From Lachnospiraceae bacterium (GTDB taxonomy: Bacteria > Bacillota_A > Clostridia > Lachnospirales > Lachnospiraceae), in contig JAIKXV010000071.1 in the NCBI GenBank assembly GCA_024683935.1, positions 1 through 29,208 on the forward strand: a stretch of 29,208 bases of DNA, read 5' to 3'. Shown one piece after another: positions 16,425 through 23,010 of the stretch. Under the pieces are notes generated by a model that saw only the letters and a list, made by a program, of their open reading frames with translations, was not told where the DNA came from and ran no database searches. Both the position numbers and the translations under genes were made by a program. The first letter of the stretch is position 1, and the number at the start of each line of letters is the position of its first letter.

Positions 16425-17330
16425 CTACTCGTAATGAACCCACTTCTTCTGACCGATGAGCTGCAATACGGTAAGCAGCAGTATAACCGCCAGAAGAACT
16501 ACCACTACAGTAGCGCCATATCCCTTCTTGCTCTGTTCGAAGGAATATTTATAGAACAGGAATACCAGAGACTCCGTCTTTTTCCATGCCGGATTATTGA
16601 GGTCGATCATCATGTAAATAAGGTCGAATACCTGCATTGCTCCGATTATCCTGGTAACTATCACAAAGAAAAGTGTGGGCGAAATAAGCGGGATGGTGAT
16701 ATGGATCAGCTGCTGCCATCCGTTCGCCCCGTCCAGTGACGCCGCTTCATAATAATCCCTGGGCACCTCCTGGAGCCCGGCCAGAAACAGCACCATATTA
16801 TAACCGATAACGGACCAGATACCTATTACCGCTATTGAAAATATGGCGATATTCGGATCCGATATCCAGTTTACCTTTATGTGGAAAACATTATTGATAA
16901 AACCGAAGTTTGAGTTGTACAGCCATTTCCACACCATCGCGATAGCCGCCGGAGCAACTACCATGGGCAGAAAGAGTATGGTTCTGAAAACCTCCCGTCC
17001 CTTCAGCTTTTTATTCAGCAGAACTGCAAGCAAAAGTGCGATAACCACCGAGAAAGGAACCTCTACTATCGCATACTTCACTGTATTCAGCAGAGCCTGC
17101 CAGACTTCCGAATCACCCAACACCTTCTCATAGTTCTTCAGTCCGACAAAAATATTGCCCTTTCCGAAATCTCCGGTCTTGTAGAAGCTCTGTCTGACCG
17201 TGTCGATCATCGGATAAATATTGAGGATAATAAGGCCCAGCATGGTGGGAAGGATGAACAGCCATCCCCAGATAAATTCGCTGACCTGTCTGGATGAAGC
17301 CTTCTTCTTCACGGAAACCCCCTTAAACAT
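16425..17330 (-). CDS. msmF: Sugar ABC transporter permease, MalF/MsmF type
   Basis: First membrane subunit of the same transporter, about 300 residues. It has an N-terminal helix (FIWGWLFILPTMLGLIIL), further helices and the EAA loop YYEAASLDGANGWQQLIHITIP. The start is uncertain: the ATG at 17330 has no ribosome binding site, whereas a GTG six codons later (17312) has AAGGGGG five bases before it and is probably the real start. A hairpin and repeat copy R7 separate it from the binding-protein gene. No ATPase gene is encoded in the locus. Confidence 0.92.
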   Translation of the reverse strand: MFKGVSVKKKASSRQVSEFIWGWLFILPTMLGLIILNIYPMIDTVRQSFYKTGDFGKGNIFVGLKNYEKVLGDSEVWQALLNTVKYAIVEVPFSVVIALLLAVLLNKKLKGREVFRTILFLPMVVAPAAIAMVWKWLYNSNFGFINNVFHIKVNWISDPNIAIFSIAVIGIWSVIGYNMVLFLAGLQEVPRDYYEAASLDGANGWQQLIHITIPLISPTLFFVIVTRIIGAMQVFDLIYMMIDLNNPAWKKTESLVFLFYKYSFEQSKKGYGATVVVVLLAVILLLTVLQLIGQKKWVHYE

Positions 17331-17350
17331 CTTAGTTGCTTATAACTTAA

Positions 17351-17382
17351 GATGCGCTCAGGGATAATTCCCCAAGCGCATC
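17351..17382. promoter_or_regulatory. Hairpin between binding-protein and permease genes
   Basis: Stem GATGCGCT/AGCGCATC with an inner GGGA/TCCC helix and TAAT loop. No T-run follows on the minus strand (TTAAGTTA), so it is more likely an mRNA-stabilising or partial-stop structure that lets the binding protein be made in excess over the permeases, as known for malE-malF. Confidence 0.6.
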
Positions 17383-17391
17383 CCTTTACCT

Positions 17392-17420
17392 GTCATTCTG
17401 AGAGTCAGCCCAGAATGACC
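17392..17420. repeat. Intergenic repeat copy R7 (palindromic variant)
   Basis: Variant of the repeat family reading GTCATTCTGAG ... CAGAATGACC, with a better inverted repeat (TCATTCTG/CAGAATGA) than the other copies. It directly follows the binding-protein stop codon. Confidence 0.7.
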
Positions 17421-17426
17421 TAATAA

Positions 17427-18812
17427 TTATTCCTCAGCAAGTGCCGCATTCATCTCAGTTGCGATATCCTGGCAAACTGCGTCTACAGGCTTGTCACCTG
17501 TCCAGGCTTCCTGCAGCTTCTCGATCATCATGTCTTCCCAAACTGTGGTATCTCTTGAGTAAGGTCTGAATACGAGCTTGGCATCAAGCATCTTCATATG
17601 TCCGTTGAGATCGAAGCAGTCAACGCTTTTAACCCATGCATCGGATGTTCCCTTGTATGCTGACATTGTAACACCGAGTTCTGCCTGCTTCAGCTGAGCT
17701 TCCTTGGAGCCAAGGTACTCGATAAGAGACCATGCTGCATCAGGGTTCTTTGTGTTGGCAGCTGCTGCCCATCCGAGTCCGTTGTAGATGGAAACTCTGT
17801 CGCTGGGATCCTTGGTATAAGGAAGAACTGCTACGTCACAGTTTTTGGAGGTGTACTCGTTATCACGATAGCCTGCGAGCATCCATGATCCGTTGATCGC
17901 CATAGCGGTCTTGCCTGCCTGAAGGAGCTCATTGGGAGCTGTCTCTGATACAGTTGCAAGATCAGGGCAGGAGCCGTCTGCTATCATATCGGTGAAGAGC
18001 TTAACAGCCTTTATGGTATTGGGATCATCCATACCTGAGGTCTTCTTGTCTTCACTTATTACATATCCGCCCATGGAGTAGATCGTGTTGTAGTAACCTT
18101 CCTGGTTATTTCCGGGAGCGATCGCATATCCCCAGTGGTCGTCATTTGTAAGCTTCTTTGCGTTTGCTGCGAAATCATCCCATGTCCATGTATCATCGGG
18201 ATAAGGCACACCCATCTCATCAAAGATGGTCTTGTTGTACCAGAGTGCGATGGTGTCTATATCCTTGGGAACCGCATACTGCTTGCCGTCTGACTGATAC
18301 AGCTTAACGATACCTTCGTAATAGTTATTAAGATCGATCTTGTCGCTGGATGAGATCTTGTCCGTAAGATCCATGAGCAGATCGTTCTCCATGTACTTCT
18401 GTGCTACATTTGAGTGCATCCAGAATACATCGGGAAGCTCTCCACCGGTAGCGCCGGCCTCAAGAAGTGTCCAGTAGTTATTCCAGTCAACAACCTGGAT
18501 AGTAGCCTTTACGCCGGACTCCGCTGACCAGTCGTCAACGATCTGCTGTAATCCGGGTCTCTGTCCTTCGTCCCAGATGGTAACATTGAGTTCGCCCTCA
18601 ACGCTGCCGCCCATTTCCTGAGGTGCTTCCTCTTCTGCTGCTGCAGGCGCTGCTTCTTCTGCCTTTGCCTCTTCAGCAGGTGCGCTCTCTTCTGCCGCAG
18701 GTGCAGCTGCTCCACTGTCTGCAGCAGGTGCAGCAGAGGATCCTCCGCAAGCTGTCAGCGATAAAGCAAGTACTGCCGCTGTACATAAAGCCATGATCTT
18801 TCTGAATTTCAT
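17427..18812 (-). CDS. msmE: Extracellular sugar-binding lipoprotein of an ABC transporter
   Basis: Captures sugar outside the cell and delivers it to the two permeases; 461 residues. A lipoprotein signal peptide is clear: MKFRKIMALCTAAVLALSLTAC, lipobox LTAC with Cys22 as the lipidated residue. Residues 23 to about 70 are an unusually long Ala/Glu/Pro-rich linker (AAPAAEESAPAEEAKAEEA) before the folded domain, which begins near GELNVTIWDEGQRPG. Family-type motifs follow: DVFWMHSNVAQKY, VPKDIDTIALWYNKTIFDEMG, GYYNTIYSMGG, and ING-SWMLAGYRD. A strong GGGAGG precedes the ATG. The 188-base upstream gap carries a candidate promoter and regulator site shared with the AraC gene. Substrate is inferred from the adjacent alpha-galactosidase. 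Confidence 0.93.
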   Translation of the reverse strand: MKFRKIMALCTAAVLALSLTACGGSSAAPAADSGAAAPAAEESAPAEEAKAEEAAPAAAEEEAPQEMGGSVEGELNVTIWDEGQRPGLQQIVDDWSAESGVKATIQVVDWNNYWTLLEAGATGGELPDVFWMHSNVAQKYMENDLLMDLTDKISSSDKIDLNNYYEGIVKLYQSDGKQYAVPKDIDTIALWYNKTIFDEMGVPYPDDTWTWDDFAANAKKLTNDDHWGYAIAPGNNQEGYYNTIYSMGGYVISEDKKTSGMDDPNTIKAVKLFTDMIADGSCPDLATVSETAPNELLQAGKTAMAINGSWMLAGYRDNEYTSKNCDVAVLPYTKDPSDRVSIYNGLGWAAAANTKNPDAAWSLIEYLGSKEAQLKQAELGVTMSAYKGTSDAWVKSVDCFDLNGHMKMLDAKLVFRPYSRDTTVWEDMMIEKLQEAWTGDKPVDAVCQDIATEMNAALAEE

Positions 18813-18918
18813 AATTAGTACCTCCCATGTTTAATAATGTGACTGATCCGCGATCAATCTTTACTGATTAATAATTTTACTCCCCTGTATCTCCTACTAA
18901 TATAAGGGTTTGTTACTG

Positions 18919-18943
18919 AATTTTGTGTTTATGTGACACTTTT
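18919..18943 (-). promoter_or_regulatory. Candidate AraC-regulator operator upstream of the transport operon
   Basis: Minus-strand 25-base sequence with core AGTGTCACATAAACACA. It matches 19 of 25 positions of the sequence before the AraC gene (22220-22244). A candidate -10, TATATT, lies 14 bases downstream at 18904-18899, so the box overlaps the -35 position, typical for an AraC-type activator. A diverged repeat fragment (TCGCTCACAATGACA, 18949-18963) lies just upstream. Confidence 0.55.
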
Positions 18944-19000
18944 GGGGAATCGCTCACAATGACAAAATTTGCAAAACCTTTTTACTAAAGGCGCCTGTCG

Positions 19001-21199
19001 TTACTCTATAACAAATATGCCGGAAATATAGTCACCGGACGGTGTTTTCCATTCTATTCCGGGAGCCTCGGATATTTCCACGCCTATCTCCATAAGTTCG
19101 CTGCCGTAATACTCCTGTCCGTCAAAATGATAGAGCCCGTCACGGTCAAGTCCCTTTAATCTGACCTTTCTGTGTCCGCAGTTGGGTTCGGAAAGGACTC
19201 TGTAATATGCAAATATCGCCTTTTTCCTGTCTTCGGAAACCACCATCCATGAGCAGTAGTTATCTTCAAAAGGTGAAAGGAGACGATAGAAGTTTCCGCT
19301 CTGCAGAAGTCCCCTGTGCTTCTTCATGAAGACTATCTGTTCCTTTATTTCCTCAAACTCTTCGTCAGTGACATGATTAAGATCCATTTCGTAGCCGAAG
19401 GTTCCGAAGTATGCGGCATTAGCCCTGGTTGTAATGGAAGTGATCCTTCCGGTCTGCTGGTTCGGAACTACGGAAACGTGGGCTCCTATTGCGGAAATCG
19501 GATAACCGTATGATGTACCGTACTGTATCTTCAGACGTTCCACAGCATCGGTGTCGTCGCTTCCCCAGGTCTGGGGCGCATAGTGCATGATGCCTGCATC
19601 AAATCTGGAACTGCCGCTGGAACATGATTCAAACAGAAGCCCGGGGAAATCCGCTATAAGGCGCTCATACAGGCGGTAAACATTCAGAATATATTTATGG
19701 TAGACCTTTCCCTGCTCCTCTGCGGGAGTTCCTATGCTGTAGCACTCGCTTATCGTGCGGTTCATATCCCACTTTACGTAGTCGATGCTGCCCTCGCTGA
19801 TAATGGTGTGCATTCTTTCGTAGAGGAAGTCCCAGACCTCGTCCCTTGTCATATCCAGAACCATCTGGTGCCTTCCGAGAGACCTGTCCCTGCCCGGCAC
19901 CGAAAGCACCCAGTCGGGATGCTTCCTGTAGAGGTCGCTGTCCTCATTTATCATTTCAGGCTCGAACCAGAGTCCGAACATAAGGCCCATATCATGAATC
20001 TTTTCAGCCAGTCCGGCTATGCCTTCCGGAAGCTTATCGGTATTAACAAACCAGTCACCGAGTCCCCTGAAATCATCATCCCTGTTTCCGAACCAGCCGT
20101 CATCCAGAACAAAGAGCTCTACGCCGGCTTCCTTTCCCTTGCGGGCGATCTTCAGGATAGCCTCCTCATCGAAATCCATCATGGTTGCTTCCCAGTTATT
20201 TAACAGGATCGGGCGTTCCTTTTCTTTCCATGATCCTCTGGAGAGGCGCTTCCTGTACAGCCTGTGAATGGTCTGACTGAGATCATTGAGACCGTCCTCC
20301 GTCCAGGTCAGGACCGCTTCCGGAGTCTGGAACTCTTCCCCGGGATCAAGCTTCCAGGAGAAACCTTCCGGGTTTATACCGGTCATAAACCTTAAGGTGC
20401 CGTAAACATCTCCTTCCGCCTGGCTTACGAAGTTTCCGCTGTAAACCAGGGCTGCAGATATCGCTTCGCCGGAGAATTCATCCGTATTCTTCCTCTTCAG
20501 TATTACAAAGGGGTTATGGTTTGCAGAGGAATGGCCCCTCATACTGCCGATCTTTGTGATGCCCCGGGTAAGCTCACGTTCCACCGGATATTTTTCCCTG
20601 CCCCAGGCACCGGAAAACTGAATCCAGTTATAATCCATATCAGGCAGATCAACAGAAAGACTCATGGCCTTTTCAAGGCGCACGCTTTCGCTGCCGCCAT
20701 TCTTAAAATAAGCATTTCTGGCAATAACGGGATAATCCCTGAATATCGTATAGGAAAGAGTGAGTTCCATACCCGTCAGGCCATCCCTGAACAGTATCTT
20801 CAGCGTCTTTGCCTCTTTGTCATCCTCGGTATAGAGAGCCGGCAGTCCGGGAAGAGACGGTTTTCCGTCGCTTATCTCATGGGAAACATATTCAAAACAG
20901 CTGACACGGGAACCGTTCCCGTAAACGATGTCAAAGGCAGGATCCCGGAGATCTGATGTGCCGAAGGAAGGATACTCGCAGCGGTTCATTTCAAGGGAAA
21001 AGCACTCATTGTCATGCATTCCGACCATCATTGCCCGGAATTCATAATTAATGAGGTATGAATAATCATCCCTGTCATGTATCCTTTTTCCGTAATACAG
21101 CTGTCCCGCTTCACCGTTCGGGAATATGCCGATGATGTAACTCACCCGGTCATTGAACAAATGAAACTGCTTCGATCCTTCATGAAAAACTATATCCAT
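19001..21199 (-). CDS. aga: Alpha-galactosidase, glycoside hydrolase family 36
   Basis: Releases galactose from melibiose, raffinose and related oligosaccharides. It has 732 residues, the length of the group I enzymes, and no signal peptide, so it is cytoplasmic and works on imported sugar. Order of parts: N-terminal beta-sandwich (1 to about 320), then the TIM barrel. Barrel motifs are LNNWEATMMDFDE, FVLDDGWFGNRDDD, GLWFEPEMI, and YVKWDMNR with nucleophile D478. The acid/base region is QTWGSDDTDAVERLKIQYG (D548/D549). The segment usually written CSSGGGRFD reads CSSGSSRFD here. A strong AAAGGAGG precedes the ATG, 12 bases after the AraC gene, so the two form an operon. A weak hairpin only follows the stop codon. 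Confidence 0.97.
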   Translation of the reverse strand: MDIVFHEGSKQFHLFNDRVSYIIGIFPNGEAGQLYYGKRIHDRDDYSYLINYEFRAMMVGMHDNECFSLEMNRCEYPSFGTSDLRDPAFDIVYGNGSRVSCFEYVSHEISDGKPSLPGLPALYTEDDKEAKTLKILFRDGLTGMELTLSYTIFRDYPVIARNAYFKNGGSESVRLEKAMSLSVDLPDMDYNWIQFSGAWGREKYPVERELTRGITKIGSMRGHSSANHNPFVILKRKNTDEFSGEAISAALVYSGNFVSQAEGDVYGTLRFMTGINPEGFSWKLDPGEEFQTPEAVLTWTEDGLNDLSQTIHRLYRKRLSRGSWKEKERPILLNNWEATMMDFDEEAILKIARKGKEAGVELFVLDDGWFGNRDDDFRGLGDWFVNTDKLPEGIAGLAEKIHDMGLMFGLWFEPEMINEDSDLYRKHPDWVLSVPGRDRSLGRHQMVLDMTRDEVWDFLYERMHTIISEGSIDYVKWDMNRTISECYSIGTPAEEQGKVYHKYILNVYRLYERLIADFPGLLFESCSSGSSRFDAGIMHYAPQTWGSDDTDAVERLKIQYGTSYGYPISAIGAHVSVVPNQQTGRITSITTRANAAYFGTFGYEMDLNHVTDEEFEEIKEQIVFMKKHRGLLQSGNFYRLLSPFEDNYCSWMVVSEDRKKAIFAYYRVLSEPNCGHRKVRLKGLDRDGLYHFDGQEYYGSELMEIGVEISEAPGIEWKTPSGDYISGIFVIE

Positions 21200-21211
21200 A
21201 TGTACCCTCCT

Positions 21212-22144
21212 TTACAGTTTAACCCTTGTCAGATCCAGATTCTTGTCATTTTCCCTGATAAGCGGTTTTCTCCGCTCTGTCCTGTATTTCCAGGGAGTGA
21301 TACCGTATTTCTTCTTAAAAGCTTTTGAGAAGGTCATCTGATCCGAATACCCCACCCGGGAAGAAATGACTCCGATCGATTCTTCGCCCTCGGTCAAAAG
21401 CTCTGCAGCGCGTTCCAGGCGATAATTAATGAGATATTCCTGGGGAGCCATCCCGGTTTCCTTCTTGAAATTCCTGGAGAGATAGCTTCTGTTGATGCCG
21501 ATATGGGCAGCCACATCGCCTATCTTTACATCTCCGCGGTAATTATTCCTGATGAAATCAATGGCGTATTCCACATATACCCTGGCGGAATAACGGTGCT
21601 CCTGAACGGCGGGGCTCTTTACCTTCCGGCACCTTTCCAGATGCCCCATGAACCGCAGGGTCTGCCCTAAACGTATAAGCTCGTTGGCGTGGGTGATCTG
21701 GCTCATTTTCAGCATCTCATCCACACTTTCCTCCAGCGCTTCGGTTTCGGTAAGTTCTATGATTGGATTATCGGGGGTGATATTCATTTCCCCAAAGAAT
21801 TCTTCAACGTTATAGCCGTGCATCCCTACCCAGCAGTAGGTCCAGGGATCATCATTGCTCGCCTGGTACACGGACTCCACTCCGGGAAAGATCACAAAGG
21901 CGCTGCCGGCGCTTACCTGATAGGTTTTTCCCATTACACGGTATTCTCCCCGGCCTTTTGTGACTACATGCACCAGATAGCAGTAACGGACAAAGGGACC
22001 GAAACGGTGGCCCTTTTCGCAGGCTTCTCTCCCGGTATAATCGAGGTTCACGGCCATGCTGACGCCAAGCATACCCTTATCCTGAAGATTTTCAAGACAG
22101 GCGTAATTCTCAACATTCGTATACATGATCTCCATGTATTTCAT
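21212..22144 (-). CDS. msmR: AraC-family transcriptional regulator of the alpha-galactoside locus
   Basis: Sugar-sensing DNA-binding activator. The N-terminal half is a cupin-like sensor domain (GPFVRYCYLVHVVTKGRGEYRV, AGSAFVIFPGVESVYQ). The C-terminal hundred residues hold two helix-turn-helix units: IGDVAAHIGINRSYLSRNFKKE and IGVISSRVGYSDQMTFSKAFKKKYG, followed by TPWKYR, the classical AraC end. I place the start at 22144 (MKYMEIMYTNVE), with GGGGG 7 bases before it. An in-frame ATG at 22186 has no ribosome binding site and would add 14 poorly conserved-looking residues. Its position before aga, as in the streptococcal msm locus, and the shared sequence before both operons point to control of both units, including itself. 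Confidence 0.93.
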   Translation of the reverse strand: MKYMEIMYTNVENYACLENLQDKGMLGVSMAVNLDYTGREACEKGHRFGPFVRYCYLVHVVTKGRGEYRVMGKTYQVSAGSAFVIFPGVESVYQASNDDPWTYCWVGMHGYNVEEFFGEMNITPDNPIIELTETEALEESVDEMLKMSQITHANELIRLGQTLRFMGHLERCRKVKSPAVQEHRYSARVYVEYAIDFIRNNYRGDVKIGDVAAHIGINRSYLSRNFKKETGMAPQEYLINYRLERAAELLTEGEESIGVISSRVGYSDQMTFSKAFKKKYGITPWKYRTERRKPLIRENDKNLDLTRVKL

Positions 22145-22209
22145 ATCCGTGCCCCCGCTTATAAAGAACCCGCTCCTCGCGGTCATCTGTATATCATTGT
22201 ATTATCCCT

Positions 22210-22244
22210 ATTATAGGCGAACAATGTGTTTTTGTGTCACTATT
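22210..22244 (-). promoter_or_regulatory. Promoter and candidate operator of the AraC-aga operon
   Basis: Perfect TATAAT on the minus strand at 22215-22210. Four bases upstream begins the 25-base box (22244-22220, core AGTGACACAAAAACACA), similar to the one before the binding-protein gene. Here the box covers the whole -35 region and there is no good -35 hexamer, in keeping with activator dependence or autoregulation. A perfect TTGACA at 22251-22246 is 30 bases from the -10, too far to act with it. Confidence 0.55.
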
Positions 22245-22309
22245 CTGTCAATATGTGCCATAATTATGTCAAAAAAATCCAGCTGTATCCAAACACCTAA
22301 AACAGTATA

Positions 22310-22337
22310 TTGTGTAATGGCCGGATAATGATATAAT
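22310..22337 (+). promoter_or_regulatory. Extended -10 promoter of the YczE-like gene, predicted leaderless
   Basis: TTGTGT, 16-base spacer, then TGATATAAT with a perfect -10 and the extended TG. The -10 ends 7 bases before the ATG at 22345, so the normal start distance puts transcription start at or within a base of the ATG. No Shine-Dalgarno sequence is present. Confidence 0.75.
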
Positions 22338-22344
22338 ACGGTCT

Positions 22345-23007
22345 ATGAGAAAAAGAGTTCTTATGTCCCTGTTCGGGGTGATTACCTGCGCTGTCAGCGT
22401 GGGGGTATTTAAGATAGCGGCACTTGGCGTGGATCCCTTCCAGTCATTTATGGCGGGGCTTGACGCCCTTGTTCCGATTAGCTTCGGAACCCTGTATGTC
22501 ATTGCAAATGCGGTGCTTCTGATCTTTGCTCTGCTTTTTGACAGGCACTATATCGGCATCGCGACCTTTATTAATCTGTTTCTTCTCGGGTATATCACCC
22601 AGTTCACATATGAAGGACTGCAGAAACTGCTGCCCTCGCCTTCAATGCCGGTACGTATTCTCTGTCTCGTAATCGGTATTGTGGTGATCTGTTTTGGCTC
22701 CGCTTTCTATATGACTGCGGATCTCGGAGTGTCAACTTATGACGCCGTTGCCCTGATCATATGCAACACATGGAAAAAAGGCCGGTTCCTGTACGTTCGT
22801 ATAGTCACCGACCTGATATGCGTAATAACCGGAACCGCGCTGTTCCTGCTGTCCGGCGGGAAACCACTTGACATTCCCACCATTGCAGGTATCGGTACCA
22901 TTATCACAGCCTTCTTTATGGGGCCTCTTATAGAGTTCTTTAATATCAAAATCGCAAGGCCGTTTCTTGGGGATAATAATAAAGATTCTTCGCTGCGCTC
23001 AGAATAA
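22345..23007 (+). CDS. YczE/YitT-like integral membrane protein
   Basis: A 220-residue protein with about six hydrophobic segments, resembling the YczE/YyaS/YitT group of uncharacterised bacterial membrane proteins. The pattern KIAALGVDPFQSF near residues 23-35 and its echo MTADLGVSTYDAVAL near residues 129-143 are the duplicated 'aLGvdP/StyDa' motif of this group, suggesting an internal repeat. Function is unknown. The start MRKRVLM fits the basic N terminus of relatives and has no ribosome binding site. The last residues (DSSLRSE) and stop codon are encoded by a copy of the intergenic repeat, so the native C terminus has probably been replaced. It ends 3 bases from the convergent lacZ stop. 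Confidence 0.85.
   Translation: MRKRVLMSLFGVITCAVSVGVFKIAALGVDPFQSFMAGLDALVPISFGTLYVIANAVLLIFALLFDRHYIGIATFINLFLLGYITQFTYEGLQKLLPSPSMPVRILCLVIGIVVICFGSAFYMTADLGVSTYDAVALIICNTWKKGRFLYVRIVTDLICVITGTALFLLSGGKPLDIPTIAGIGTIITAFFMGPLIEFFNIKIARPFLGDNNKDSSLRSE
22982..23005 (-). repeat. Intergenic repeat copy R9, forming the 3' end of the YczE-like gene
   Basis: Left 24 bases of the family (AAGATTCTTCGCTGCGC, TCAGAAT), missing the final GACA. It lies inside the reading frame of the plus-strand gene, encoding DSSLRSE and part of the stop. Confidence 0.85.
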
Positions 23008-23010
23008 AAG

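Noticed and set aside
18970..19000. Terminator after the alpha-galactosidase gene
   Set aside because: The only hairpin (CCTTT/AAAGG, 5 A/T-rich pairs, four T) is too weak to claim; read-through into the transport operon is possible.
2230..23005. CRISPR-like or transposon interpretation of the 28-base repeats
   Set aside because: Copies are single and kilobases apart, without regular spacers, terminal inverted repeats or a transposase gene in the window.
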